NCBI RefSeq assembly: GCF_003143935.1
Contig: NZ_QFRX01000001.1
Span: forward strand, 4,991,317 to 5,055,316
DNA length: 64,000 nucleotides
Source of the DNA: Streptomyces sp. Act143
GTDB lineage: Bacteria; Actinomycetota; Actinomycetes; Streptomycetales; Streptomycetaceae
Reading direction: 5' to 3'
The position numbers were made by a program, and so were the translations under genes. Positions 26,099 through 35,517 of the stretch are shown here, piece after piece. The notes below the pieces were generated by a model. That model had not been told where the DNA came from. It was given only the letters and a program-made list of their open reading frames with translations, and did no database searches. Positions within the stretch are counted from its first letter, which is position 1. The number at the start of each line of letters is the position of its first letter.

Positions 26099-26692
26099 CT
26101 AGAAGGGGGGTTCGTCCGAGTAGCCGCCGCCACCGCTGCCGCCGGAGTTTCCACCCCAGCCGCCACCGCCGCCGCCCTGCTGGCCACCGGCAGGAGCGCC
26201 GGTCGCCCACGGGTCGTCGGCGGGAGCGCCGCCGCCCTGCTGGCCGCCGCCGGAGTTCCCACCCCAGCCGCCGCCACCCTGGCCGCCACCGCCGCCGTAA
26301 CCGCCCTGGCCACCGCGTCCGGCACCGCCGGCGGTCTTGGTGACCTTGGCCGTGGCGTTCCGCAGGCTGGCGCCGACTTCCTCGACGTCCAGCTCGTAGA
26401 CCGTGCGCTTGACGCCCTCACGGTCCTCGTAGGACCGCTGCTTCAGCCGGCCCTGCACGATGACGCGCATGCCTCGCTGGAGCGACTCGGCAACGTTCTC
26501 CGCCGCCTGACGCCAGACCGAGCAGGTCAGGAACAGGCTCTCGCCGTCCTTCCACTCGTTCGTCTGACGGTCGAAGGTGCGGGGGGTGGACGCGACACGG
26601 AACTTCGCGACCGCCGCACCGGAAGGGGTGAAGCGCAGCTCGGGGTCATCGACAAGATTGCCGACGACCGTGATGACGGTCTCGCCTGCCAT
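26099..26692 (-). CDS. ssb: Single-stranded DNA-binding protein
   Basis: The N-terminal OB fold covers residues 1-110 (GETVITVVGNLVDDPELRFT, LTCSVWRQAAENVAESLQRG). A Gly/Gln/Trp-rich disordered linker follows with many GGGWGG-like units, and the acidic partner-binding tail is DEPPF. SSB coats single-stranded DNA and recruits replication and repair partners. The layout between rpsF and rpsR is the conserved bacterial order. Confidence 0.97.
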   Translation of the reverse strand: MAGETVITVVGNLVDDPELRFTPSGAAVAKFRVASTPRTFDRQTNEWKDGESLFLTCSVWRQAAENVAESLQRGMRVIVQGRLKQRSYEDREGVKRTVYELDVEEVGASLRNATAKVTKTAGGAGRGGQGGYGGGGGQGGGGWGGNSGGGQQGGGAPADDPWATGAPAGGQQGGGGGGWGGNSGGSGGGGYSDEPPF

Positions 26693-26773
26693 GGGGGAAC
26701 CTCTCGGCGGGTTTGCTGCTGGCTGCTTTGTGGTGCTGCTACTCGAGTCCCGAGATCAGCTGAGCGGGAGAGC

Positions 26774-27064
26774 TCAGTGGGTCTCGGGGCGGAGGACCTT
26801 GGTCCGGAGGACCGACTCGTTCAGGTTCATCTGGCGGTCGAGCTCCTTGACGACCGCAGGCTCGGCCTGCAGGTCGATGACCGAGTAGATGCCCTCGGGC
26901 TTCTTCTTGATCTCGTACGAGAGACGACGACGGCCCCAGGTGTCGACCTTCTCGACCTTGCCGTTGCCCTCACGGACGACGGAGAGGAAGTTCTCGATCA
27001 GGGGGGCGACAGCGCGCTCCTCCAGATCGGGGTCGAGGATGACCATCACCTCGTAGTGACGCAT
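26774..27064 (-). CDS. rpsF: Ribosomal protein bS6
   Basis: The 96-residue protein starts MRHYEVMVILDPDLEERAVA and contains GRRRLSYEIKKKPEGIYSVI, the bS6 core that contacts bS18. ATG 27064 is preceded by AGGAGG; the frame continues upstream to 27202 without family similarity. It is the first gene of the operon and is separated from the divergent membrane-protein gene by 264 bases that hold its promoter. Confidence 0.97.
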   Translation of the reverse strand: MRHYEVMVILDPDLEERAVAPLIENFLSVVREGNGKVEKVDTWGRRRLSYEIKKKPEGIYSVIDLQAEPAVVKELDRQMNLNESVLRTKVLRPETH

Positions 27065-27328
27065 GTGGAACCCACCTCCTTTGGACTCAGCGGCCACGGT
27101 CGTTCCGTGGCAGGAGGGTCGTGATGCGTACGCAACCGTATCGGCCGCCACTGACAATCGGGGCTTCCTCGCGGTAGTCCCGGTCGTGACATGGGCAGAC
27201 ACAGGTGCAGACGGTACAGACTACCCGCACACCGGCTTCCGGTTGAAATCCGGCCGCCGGGACCGACAATCTGTACACATCGGGTGTGTATGGCGCTACG
27301 ATGCGCCGCCTTCCGCAGGAGGTGCCCT

Positions 27329-27643
27329 ATGGCACAGGCAATGCGACCCAACACCGTCGGAGGCCTTTTCGCCACGGACGGAAAGCCCCACCCCCTCCAG
27401 GACACGCTGCTCGCGGTGACCCTGGTGCTGGGCATCACGGCTTTCGTCACGGCGATGTTCCACAACCTGCACCTGCTCAGCTCCTGGGCAGGCCTGGTCG
27501 GGATCGCCACCGGCGCCTACGGCCAGTGGATCTCGGAGACGACCCGTGAGCGCTTCGGACTGATCCTCGGTCTCGGCGCCTCAGCGGTCGGCTTCTTCCT
27601 CGGCATGGCCCATGGCGGCCTCTTCGGCGGAGTGATCAGCTGA
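27329..27643 (+). CDS. Small membrane protein of unknown function
   Basis: A 104-residue protein with three hydrophobic helices: TLLAVTLVLGITAFVTAMF, LLSSWAGLVGIATGAYGQW and LILGLGASAVGFFLGMAHGG. GCAGGAGGT precedes ATG 27329. I recognise no functional family. It is divergent from rpsF and followed 180 bases later by femX. Confidence 0.75.
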   Translation: MAQAMRPNTVGGLFATDGKPHPLQDTLLAVTLVLGITAFVTAMFHNLHLLSSWAGLVGIATGAYGQWISETTRERFGLILGLGASAVGFFLGMAHGGLFGGVIS

Positions 27644-27823
27644 CGCCAGGGACACCGTCCTCTTCACATCACCCAAAGCACCACGGAACGCCTCGGCGGC
27701 CCTCGCAGCCGCGGCGCAGGTCCCGTACGCCCAGCCGGGGCGCTCGCAAGGCGCAGTAGGCTTCGGCGCGAGAGCCGGAGCCCCTGTACCCATGGGGACA
27801 CACCAGCCCGAGGAGCGCCCCGA

Positions 27824-28945
27824 ATGAGCCTGACCCTGAGGACGATCAGCCGCGAGCAGCATCTGGCCTACATCCAGAGCCTGCCGTCGGCGAGCCACAT
27901 GCAGGTTCCGGCCTGGGCAGACGTCAAGGCGGAGTGGCGCTCGGAGAACCTCGGCTGGTTCGACGACAAGACCGGCGAGATGGTCGGCGCGGGCCTCGTC
28001 CTCTACCGCCAGCTCCCCAAGATCAAGCGCTATCTCGCCTATCTGCCCGAGGGCCCGGTCATCAACTGGTTCGCGCCGAATCTGACCGACTGGCTGGAAC
28101 CGATGCTCGCGCACCTCAAGCACCAGGGCGCCTTCTCCGTGAAGATGGGTCCGCCGGTGATCATCCGGCGCTGGGAGGCCCCCTCCATCAAGGCGGGCAT
28201 CCAGAACCCCGACGTGAAGCGGCTGCGGGACATCGAGGCCGACTTCATCGAGCCGCGCGCCTTCGAGGTCGCCGACAAGCTGCGTCGTATGGGCTGGCAG
28301 CAGGGCGAGGACGGCGGGGCCGGCTTCGGCGACGTCCAGCCGCGCTACGTCTACCAAGTGCCGCTGGCGAACCGCTCCCTGGAAGAGGTCCACAAGAACT
28401 TCAACCAGCTGTGGCGCCGCAACATCAAGAAGGCCGAGAAGGCCGGCGTCGAGGTCGTCCAGGGCGGCTACCACGACCTCGAGGAGTGGCAGCGGCTGTA
28501 CGAGATCACGGCTGTGCGCGACCACTTCCGGCCCCGACCGCTGTCGTACTTCCAGCGCATGTGGACGGCCCTCAACTCCGAGGACCCCAACCGCATGCGG
28601 CTGTACTTCGCCCGCCACAACGGCGTGAACCTGTCGGCGGCGACGATGCTGATCGTCGGCGGGCACGTCTGGTACTCCTACGGCGCCTCCGACAACATCG
28701 GCCGTGAGGTCCGGCCCTCGAACGCGATGCAGTGGCGGATGCTGCGCGACGCCTACGCGCTCGGCGCCACCGTCTACGACCTGCGGGGCATCTCCGACTC
28801 CCTGGACGAGACCGACCACCTCTTCGGCCTGATCCAGTTCAAGGTGGGCACCGGCGGGCAGGCCGCCGAGTACCTCGGCGAGTGGGACTTCCCGCTGAAC
28901 AAGCTGCTCCACAAGGCGCTCGACATCTACATGTCGCGTCGCTGA
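27824..28945 (+). CDS. femX: FemX-type peptidoglycan glycyltransferase
   Basis: This Fem-family (FemABX) enzyme adds an amino acid to the lipid-linked peptidoglycan precursor using an aminoacyl-tRNA; in S. coelicolor FemX adds the first glycine on LL-diaminopimelate. The 373-residue sequence has the family's two GNAT-like halves with a central helical arm, seen at FNQLWRRNIKKAEKAGVEV. The C-terminal block DLRGISDSLDETDHLFGLIQ includes the signature region. The gene next to it is a racemase-like gene. Confidence 0.9.
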   Translation: MSLTLRTISREQHLAYIQSLPSASHMQVPAWADVKAEWRSENLGWFDDKTGEMVGAGLVLYRQLPKIKRYLAYLPEGPVINWFAPNLTDWLEPMLAHLKHQGAFSVKMGPPVIIRRWEAPSIKAGIQNPDVKRLRDIEADFIEPRAFEVADKLRRMGWQQGEDGGAGFGDVQPRYVYQVPLANRSLEEVHKNFNQLWRRNIKKAEKAGVEVVQGGYHDLEEWQRLYEITAVRDHFRPRPLSYFQRMWTALNSEDPNRMRLYFARHNGVNLSAATMLIVGGHVWYSYGASDNIGREVRPSNAMQWRMLRDAYALGATVYDLRGISDSLDETDHLFGLIQFKVGTGGQAAEYLGEWDFPLNKLLHKALDIYMSRR

Positions 28946-29040
28946 TTGGCCATGTCGCGCCGCTGAGGCCGCGTCCTTCGGTTCAATTGCTTTCACACCT
29001 CTGATACACCGCAGCCACGAGAAAGGTTCCAGGTCCGGCC

Positions 29041-30072
29041 ATGGCGCTCACGCTTTACGTCGACACCGCGCGCTGGCGGGCGCATCACAAGCACGTGCAG
29101 GAGCAGTTCCCGGGCCTGGTGCCGGTCTGCAAGGGCAACGGCTACGGCTTCGGGCACGAGCGGCTGGCGGAGGAGGCCACCCGCCTCGGCTCGGACATTC
29201 TCGCCGTCGGCACGACGTACGAGGCCGCGCGCATCAAGGACTGGTTCAGTGGTGACCTGCTGGTGCTGACGCCGTACCGGCGCGGCGAGGAACCCGTCCC
29301 GCTGCCGGACCGCGTCATCCGCTCGGTGTCGTCGATCGACGGGGTCTACGGCCTCGTCGGTGCCCGGGTGGTCATCGAGGTGATGTCCTCGATGAAGCGG
29401 CACGGCATCAGCGAGCAGGACCTGCCGCAACTGCACGCCGCCATAGAGAACGTCCGCCTGGAGGGCTTCGCCATCCACCTGCCGCTGGACCGCACCGACG
29501 GCTCGGACGCCGTCGAGGAGGTCATCGGCTGGATGGACCGCCTGCGCGCCGCCCGGCTGCCGCTGCACACGATGTTCGTCAGCCACCTCAAGGCCGAGGA
29601 CCTCGCCCGGCTCCAGCAGCAGTTCCCGCAGACCCGCTTCCGCGCGCGTATCGGCACGCGGCTGTGGCTGGGGGACCACGAGGCCACCGAGTACCGCGGA
29701 GCCGTCCTGGACGTCACGCGCGTGGCCAAGGGCGACCGGTTCGGCTACCGGCAGCAGAAGGCGGCCTCGGACGGCTTCCTGGTGGTCGTGGCGGGCGGTA
29801 CGTCGCACGGGGTGGGCCTGGAGGCCCCCAAGGCCCTGCACGGCGTCATGCCGCGTGCCAAGGGCGTCGCCCGTGCGGGTCTCGCCACGGTCAACCGGAA
29901 CCTTTCTCCGTTCGTCTGGGGCGGCAAGCAGCGCTGGTTCGCCGAGCCGCCGCACATGCAGGTGTCGATCCTGTTCGTGCCCTCAGACGCCCCCGAGCCG
30001 AAGGTCGGCGAGGAACTGGTGGCCCATCTCCGGCACACCACCACGCAGTTCGACCGGCTCGTCGACCGCTGA
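29041..30072 (+). CDS. Alanine-racemase-like PLP protein
   Basis: A 343-residue fold-type III PLP protein. The PLP lysine is in CKGNGYGFG, near residue 31, and a possible catalytic Tyr is in GDRFGYRQQ in the second domain. It diverges from the usual Alr sequence (AVVKANAYGHG). Whether it races alanine or another amino acid is not known. Its place directly after femX suggests a cell-wall role. A strong terminator follows. Confidence 0.7.
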   Translation: MALTLYVDTARWRAHHKHVQEQFPGLVPVCKGNGYGFGHERLAEEATRLGSDILAVGTTYEAARIKDWFSGDLLVLTPYRRGEEPVPLPDRVIRSVSSIDGVYGLVGARVVIEVMSSMKRHGISEQDLPQLHAAIENVRLEGFAIHLPLDRTDGSDAVEEVIGWMDRLRAARLPLHTMFVSHLKAEDLARLQQQFPQTRFRARIGTRLWLGDHEATEYRGAVLDVTRVAKGDRFGYRQQKAASDGFLVVVAGGTSHGVGLEAPKALHGVMPRAKGVARAGLATVNRNLSPFVWGGKQRWFAEPPHMQVSILFVPSDAPEPKVGEELVAHLRHTTTQFDRLVDR

Positions 30073-30110
30073 CAGCTGACTGACGCCTGGCGAACACGGC
30101 AGACAGCCGG

Positions 30111-30142
30111 AAGGCCGTGCACGGAAACCCGTGCACGGCCTT
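30111..30142 (+). terminator. Hairpin terminator after the racemase-like gene
   Basis: Perfect 14-base arms AAGGCCGTGCACGG (30111-30124) and CCGTGCACGGCCTT (30129-30142) with a four-base loop and a short T-run. Confidence 0.85.
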
Positions 30143-30181
30143 TCGCATGGGTCGTCCGCGACCACCCGACGCCTTGTTCGC

Positions 30182-31690
30182 TCAGAGCGAACTGCCCGCG
30201 GAGGGCGTATTTCCCTGACCGCCCCACTCCACTTGCGGGCTGTCGAAGTGGGCCGCGTGCCGCGGGGGATGGGCCGCAGGACCGAGAACGAACACGTCCT
30301 CCGCGCCGTCGAGCACACCGCCTGACGGATCGTCGTCACCGGCCTTGCGCACCACGTCGCGCTCCGGCATCCAGATGTCGCGCACGATCACGGCACACAG
30401 ATACAGCGTCCCGAGCAGATGCAGGCCGATGGCCCAGTGGTAGCCCTCCTGGGGCAGGCCCTTGTGAGCGTCCGCACTGGTCGTGTACGCGAGGTACATC
30501 CAGATGCCCAGGAAGTACGCCACCTCGCACGCCTGCCAGATGAGGAAGTCCCGCCACTTGGGCCGGGCCAGCACGGCCAGCGGGACCAGCCACAGGACGT
30601 ACTGCGGCGAGTAGACCTTGTTGGTGAGGATGAACGCCGCGACGATCAGGAAGGCCAGCTGGGCGAAGCGCGGCCGGCGCGGAGCGGTCAGTGTGAGCGC
30701 GGCGATGCCGACGCAGCACAGCAGGACGAGCAGCGTGGCGAGCGTGTTGACGGTGTCGGTGCTCAGTGGGTCGGACGAGTTCTGGGCGAGGATCAGCCAG
30801 AAGGACCCGAAGTCGACGCCCCGCTCCTGGCTGAACTCGTAGAACTTCGCCCAGCCGTCCCAGGCGAGCAGCATCACCGGGAGGTTCACGACGAGCCAGG
30901 AGCCCGCGGCGCCTCCCAACGCCTTCCCGAAGTCCCGCCACTTGCCGGCGCGCCAGCACAGCACGAACAGCGGGCCGAGCAGGAAGACGGGATAGAGCTT
31001 GGCGGCCGTGGCGAGGCCCAGCAGGACGCCGAACGCCAGCGAACGGCCCCGGGACCACATCAGCATCGCCGCGGCCGTCAGGGAGACCGCCAGGAGGTCC
31101 CAGTTGATCGTGGCCGTCAGCGCGAAGGCGGGCGCCAGGGCGACCAGCAGACCGTCCCAGGGCCGCCGGGCGTGTGTACGGGTCACGCACACGGCGATGA
31201 CGGCGGCGCACGCCATCAGCATCCCGGCGTTGACCATCCAGTACCACTGCTCCTGGTCCTGGATGCTGCCGCTGCCCGGTGTGAGCCAGGCGGCCACCTC
31301 CATGAACACGCCGGTCAGCACCGGGTATTCGAGGTACTCCATGTCGCCGTTGAGCTTGTCGAAGTACGGCACGAGCCCATCGGCGAAGCCGCGCCCCGCG
31401 TAGAGGTGCGGGATGTCCGAGTAGCAGGCGTGCGTGTACTGCGAGCTGGCGCCGAAGAACCAGCCGCCGTTGTAGCAGGGTGCCTTTTGGATCAGGCCCA
31501 GGGCGAACATCCCGATCGCCACGAGCGCGATGACCCGCACGGGAGTCCACCAGGACGTCCCGAGCAGGGCTCGCCGCCCGATGGGACCGCCGATCAGCTC
31601 GCTGCCACTCGCGGCGACCTCGTCGTCCCTCGTCGGCCGCACCGGGTCCTGCTCGTGCACGCTCGCTCGCGTGGATTCTGCGCTGGGCAT
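30182..31690 (-). CDS. GT87/DUF2029-type membrane glycosyltransferase
   Basis: A 502-residue protein with about ten to twelve membrane helices, typical of polyprenol-phosphate-sugar-dependent transferases such as the mycobacterial mannosyltransferases. Landmarks include FFGASSQYTHACYSDIPHLY and VYSPQYVLWLVPLAVLARPK. The acceptor is unknown. ATG 31690 has AGGA eight bases upstream. It follows the PBP gene on the same strand, an order also known from mycobacteria (ponA1 then a GT87-type gene). Confidence 0.85.
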   Translation of the reverse strand: MPSAESTRASVHEQDPVRPTRDDEVAASGSELIGGPIGRRALLGTSWWTPVRVIALVAIGMFALGLIQKAPCYNGGWFFGASSQYTHACYSDIPHLYAGRGFADGLVPYFDKLNGDMEYLEYPVLTGVFMEVAAWLTPGSGSIQDQEQWYWMVNAGMLMACAAVIAVCVTRTHARRPWDGLLVALAPAFALTATINWDLLAVSLTAAAMLMWSRGRSLAFGVLLGLATAAKLYPVFLLGPLFVLCWRAGKWRDFGKALGGAAGSWLVVNLPVMLLAWDGWAKFYEFSQERGVDFGSFWLILAQNSSDPLSTDTVNTLATLLVLLCCVGIAALTLTAPRRPRFAQLAFLIVAAFILTNKVYSPQYVLWLVPLAVLARPKWRDFLIWQACEVAYFLGIWMYLAYTTSADAHKGLPQEGYHWAIGLHLLGTLYLCAVIVRDIWMPERDVVRKAGDDDPSGGVLDGAEDVFVLGPAAHPPRHAAHFDSPQVEWGGQGNTPSAGSSL

Positions 31691-31722
31691 GGGGCACATC
31701 CTGCCGTACCCGCCTAGGAATA

Positions 31723-31785
31723 CGCCGAGGGCCGCCGCACCTGGTGGGTGCGGCGGCCCATGTTTCACGTGAAACACCCTCGGCG
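31723..31785. terminator. Nested hairpin and parS structure between PBP and GT87 genes
   Basis: An outer stem CGCCGAGGG (31723-31731) pairs with CCCTCGGCG (31777-31785). Inside are a strong hairpin, GGGCCGCCGCAC (31729-31740) with GTGCGGCGGCCC (31748-31759), and an exact parS at 31762-31775. The outer and inner stems share three bases, so they compete. Confidence 0.7.
31762..31775. other. parS site, exact
   Basis: Exact GTTTCACGTGAAAC within the nested hairpin structure between the PBP and GT87 genes. Confidence 0.9.
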
Positions 31786-31798
31786 GGCGATAAGGCGG

Positions 31799-34414
31799 CT
31801 AACCGGTCGATCCTCCGAAGATGCCGCCTCCATTGCCGTTGCCTCTGGTGGTGTCTGTCGCCGTGGCCGTCGGTGAGGAGGTCACGCCTCCGTCCGTACC
31901 GCCGGTGTCCGTGCCTCCGGTGTCCGTGCACTGCCAGCTGAACTTGCAGGACTCGCTGGCCGACGGCGAGGGGAGGATCTCCGACTCGCTGGGCGTCGGG
32001 CTGGGCGTGGCACTCGGCGTCTCGCTCGGCGTCACGGTGACGGACGGCGTCGGGGACGGAGCACCGGCCTCGTCCTGGATCTCGCCGATCTTCTCGGCCT
32101 CCGGGAAGCCGGGGTCGTTGTCACCCTTCAGCGCGACCTTCATGTACTCGGTCCAGATGGACGTCGGGATGTCACCACCGTGGATGGACTCGACACCCGC
32201 CGTGCCGTTCATGGAGAGCAGCTTGCTGTTCTTCGGGTCCTCTCGGAACATCGCAACCGACGTCGACAGCTGCTGGGTGTAGCCGACGAACCAGGCCGAC
32301 TTGTTGCTGTCGGTGGTACCGGTCTTGCCGGCGGCCGTACGACCAAGGGCCTTGGCGTTCTTACCCGTACCGTTCTCGATGACGTTCTCGAGGGTGTCCG
32401 TGACGTTGTTCGCCACGTTCTCCGGCATGGCCAGGGTGACCTTCGGCTTGCTGAAGCCGGGCACCTCTTCACCGTTGTGCTTGACCTGCGTCACCGAGTA
32501 CGGGTCCGCGTGCTTGCCGGACGCCGCGAACGTGGCGTAGGCGTCGGCCATGCGGATGGCGCTGGGGGTGGAGGTCCCCAGAGCGAAGGAGGCGTTGCGG
32601 TAGGCGAAGCTGTCCTTCAGGATGCCGGCCTTCTCGGCCACACTCTGAACCTTGTCCATCCCCACGTCCATTCCGAGCTGCACGAACGGTGTGTTGACGG
32701 ACTGTTCCATCGCCTTGCGCAAGGTGATGTAGCCCCACGGATAGTCGCTCTCGTTCTCCTGGTAGAAGACTGAGTTGTCCTTCTTCAGGACATAAGAGCC
32801 GTCGTTGTTCCTGACCTTCAGATGGTCGTTGCCGTTGTACTTGCTCAACGGGGAGACACCCTCACCGTCGCTCTTGTACGTCCCGTATTCCATAGCCGCA
32901 GCGAGCACGAACGGCTTCCACGTCGAGCCAACGGGCACACCCGATGTGTCCGCGTTGTTGTTGAAGTGGTCGTTCTCGTAGCCGTCACCGCCGTAGAGCG
33001 CGACGATCGCACCGTCATTGGGTTTCACTGACGCCGCACCGAACTGAACGTGCTTGTCCAGCTCCCGCTTCTCCGGGTCGATGCGCTCGTCCTCGACCTT
33101 CTTGACAGCCTTGGCCAGAGCGTTGACCTTGTCCTTCTCGAAGGTCGTGTAGATCTGGTAGCCGCCCTTGTCGAAGTCGGCCTGCGAGATGTTCGAGTGG
33201 TTCAGGACGTACTTCTTGGCCGTGTCGACGAGGTAGCTGATCTGCCCGGTCATGCCCTTGGTCGCCTTCAGGCCCTGAGGCATGGGGTACTTCTTGACGG
33301 CCGTCTGGTACTCGGCGTCCGTGATGCGCTTGTCGTCGTGCATCTGCTCGAGAATCCAGCTCCAGCGCCCCCTGGAACGCTCGAGGTTCTTGTCCTTGGT
33401 CGCCGTCGGGTCGATGCTCGTGTTGTCGATCGGGTCGTAGTACGTCGGACCCTTGAGCAGCGCGGCCAGGAAGGCGCACTGGGACACCGAGAGGTCCTCG
33501 GCGTCCTTGCCGTAGTAGGTCTGTGCCGCGGCCTGGATGCCGTACGCCCCACGGCCGTAGTACGAGGTGTTCAGGTAGCCCTGGAGGATCTCGTCCTTCG
33601 TGAGCTTCGTGCCCACCTTTATGGAAATGAACATCTCCTTGAACTTCCGGGAGACGGTCTGTTCCTGGCTCAGGTAGGTGTTCTTCACGTACTGCTGGGT
33701 GATGGTCGAACCACCCTGCGTGTCACCGCCGCGGGCCATGTTGGCGAGCGCTCGGGCGATACCCATGGGGTCGACGCCGGAGTCGGTGTAGAAGCTCTTG
33801 TTCTCCGCGGAGATCACGGCCCACTGCATGGCCTTGGGGATCTTGGAGATGTCGACGTTCTGACGGTTCGCGCCACTGCCCGTGGCGACCATCTGGGAGC
33901 CGTCTGCCCAGTAGTAGACGTTGTTCTCGGACTTCGCCGCAGCGTTCTCGCTCGGGATGCTCACCATGGCGTAGCCGATGCCCGCGATGGCCACCAGGCT
34001 GCCGAAGAAGGCGAGGCTGAGCCCGGAGACGAGTCGCCAGGAGGGCACCCAGCGCTGCCAGCCGTACTTGCCGGCGCGCGGGTAGTCGATGAACCGGTTC
34101 TTGGTCGGGGCGGAGGCTCGGCCGCGTCCAGGGCCGGTGGAGCCCCCGCGCCGCGCGCCGCGGCCCGTGGGCTCGGGCGCTCTGCGCCGGTTGCCCCCGC
34201 CTCTCTGCGCCGCGCGTCGGGCCTCGGCGCGGCCGCCGTACGGCCGCTCCTCGCCTCCCGACCGGGATGAACCCGACCCGTACGAGTCGGAAGGAGACTC
34301 GGTGGCGCCACGCGGTGCCGCACGGCGGCCGGAGGACGAGCCGGACTGGCCGCGTCGGGCCGCGGCACGTCCGCCTCCCTGCGGCTGCGGCGGTTTGCGA
34401 CGGTGCTCGCTCAT
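31799..34414 (-). CDS. Class A penicillin-binding protein
   Basis: An 871-residue bifunctional peptidoglycan synthase. A long basic, Arg/Ser/Gly-rich cytosolic N-terminus (about 120 residues) precedes one membrane helix (LAFFGSLVAIAGIGYAMV). The glycosyltransferase domain has AENKSFYTDSGVDPMGIAR and GGSTITQQYVKN. The transpeptidase has SXXK as STWK near residue 495, SVN near 570 and KTGTT near 695. The C-terminus is a long Pro/Ser/Thr-rich extracellular tail. ATG 34414 follows an AGGAG. A PadR gene lies divergently upstream. Confidence 0.95.
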   Translation of the reverse strand: MSEHRRKPPQPQGGGRAAARRGQSGSSSGRRAAPRGATESPSDSYGSGSSRSGGEERPYGGRAEARRAAQRGGGNRRRAPEPTGRGARRGGSTGPGRGRASAPTKNRFIDYPRAGKYGWQRWVPSWRLVSGLSLAFFGSLVAIAGIGYAMVSIPSENAAAKSENNVYYWADGSQMVATGSGANRQNVDISKIPKAMQWAVISAENKSFYTDSGVDPMGIARALANMARGGDTQGGSTITQQYVKNTYLSQEQTVSRKFKEMFISIKVGTKLTKDEILQGYLNTSYYGRGAYGIQAAAQTYYGKDAEDLSVSQCAFLAALLKGPTYYDPIDNTSIDPTATKDKNLERSRGRWSWILEQMHDDKRITDAEYQTAVKKYPMPQGLKATKGMTGQISYLVDTAKKYVLNHSNISQADFDKGGYQIYTTFEKDKVNALAKAVKKVEDERIDPEKRELDKHVQFGAASVKPNDGAIVALYGGDGYENDHFNNNADTSGVPVGSTWKPFVLAAAMEYGTYKSDGEGVSPLSKYNGNDHLKVRNNDGSYVLKKDNSVFYQENESDYPWGYITLRKAMEQSVNTPFVQLGMDVGMDKVQSVAEKAGILKDSFAYRNASFALGTSTPSAIRMADAYATFAASGKHADPYSVTQVKHNGEEVPGFSKPKVTLAMPENVANNVTDTLENVIENGTGKNAKALGRTAAGKTGTTDSNKSAWFVGYTQQLSTSVAMFREDPKNSKLLSMNGTAGVESIHGGDIPTSIWTEYMKVALKGDNDPGFPEAEKIGEIQDEAGAPSPTPSVTVTPSETPSATPSPTPSESEILPSPSASESCKFSWQCTDTGGTDTGGTDGGVTSSPTATATDTTRGNGNGGGIFGGSTG

Positions 34415-34718
34415 CGAACGACTACTCCTAGGGCAGGCGCACCTCTGCGCGCCTGGAAACGGCGGCTGCTGGTTTCCGGTCCCCCCGAAGTACGGATGTG
34501 GTCGCTTTCGCATTCACCCGTACTGCACCGAGGACGACGACGCCCTCAGGCGTCACTCGGTTCCCGGTGGTGTGCATGCCGCACAGACTACGCACCGTCA
34601 AAACCCGCCTAGCCCCGAAGTTCACCCCAAATCAGGCAACTTGCCTCCAACGAATCGGTGATGTGATCCCGTTCACCGTCCCCGCACTTGTCGCATCCGG
34701 AAGGCCGTTCTATCGTCG

Positions 34719-34741
34719 TGATGTATCGAGTCGATACATCA
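34719..34741. promoter_or_regulatory. Likely PadR operator palindrome
   Basis: Perfect inverted arms TGATGTATCGA and TCGATACATCA flank one central G, 39 bases before the PadR start. This matches the ATGTA-containing palindromes that PadR regulators use, so autorepression is likely. Confidence 0.8.
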
Positions 34742-34780
34742 GAGCGACATAAGCGAGCGGAAGACCGAGAGGAGGCGACC

Positions 34781-35473
34781 ATGAGCCGGCGTTCCGGGAT
34801 TCTGGAGTTCGCCGTACTCGGTCTCCTGCGCGAGTCCCCGATGCACGGCTACGAGCTGCGCAAACGACTCAATACGTCACTGGGCGTGTTCCGGGCGTTC
34901 AGCTACGGCACGCTCTATCCCTGCCTCAAGACGCTGGTCGCCAACGGCTGGTTGATCGAGGAGTCGGGGAACGCTCCTGAGGACGCCCTCGCCGCCCCCC
35001 TCGCGGGGCGCCGCGCCAAGATCGTCTATCGGTTGACGGCGGAAGGTAAGGAGCACTTCGAGGAACTGCTCTCCCAGACCGGCCCCGACGCGTACGAGGA
35101 CGAGCACTTCGCCGCGCGCTTCGCGTTCTTCGGGCAGACGTCGCGCGACGTACGCGTGCGCGTGCTGGAGGGGCGCCGCAGTCGGCTGGAGGAGCGCCTG
35201 GAGAAGATGCGCGCCTCCTTCACTCGGACCCGGGAGCGCCTCGACGACTACACGCTTGAGCTCCAGCGCCACGGAATGGAGTCCGTGGAGCGCGAAGTGC
35301 GCTGGCTGAACGAGCTCATCGAGAGCGAGCGGGCCGGACGGGACCTCCGTGGTTCCGCTTCCGGGGGGCCCGCTCAGCCCTCTCAGCAGAACAACACATC
35401 TGGAGCGACGGGCAACCTGCCACGGCCCGGGGACACCCCCCGGACCGATCTGCCCGACGACACCGCCACGTGA
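34781..35473 (+). CDS. PadR-family transcriptional regulator
   Basis: A 230-residue PadR regulator with a winged helix (FAVLGLLRESPMHGYELRKR, FRAFSYGTLYPCLKTLVANG) and a C-terminal helical dimerisation domain. The last 40 residues are disordered. ATG 34781 has GGAGG upstream. It begins 45 bases before ino1 in the same direction, so it may co-transcribe with the inositol-phosphate synthase gene. A PadR-like gene also sits by ino1 in mycobacteria. Confidence 0.92.
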   Translation: MSRRSGILEFAVLGLLRESPMHGYELRKRLNTSLGVFRAFSYGTLYPCLKTLVANGWLIEESGNAPEDALAAPLAGRRAKIVYRLTAEGKEHFEELLSQTGPDAYEDEHFAARFAFFGQTSRDVRVRVLEGRRSRLEERLEKMRASFTRTRERLDDYTLELQRHGMESVEREVRWLNELIESERAGRDLRGSASGGPAQPSQQNNTSGATGNLPRPGDTPRTDLPDDTAT

Positions 35474-35517
35474 GCGCCCAATCAGGGCCTCACTCGTACA
35501 CACAGGGAGCAACCGGA

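Noticed and set aside
26100..26340. Repetitive GGC/CCA-type sequence in ssb
   Set aside because: It encodes the Gly-rich SSB linker in frame and is typical of Streptomyces SSB.
31774..34270. Plus-strand frames opposite the PBP gene
   Set aside because: They lack motifs and overlap a protein with all PBP active-site motifs in order.
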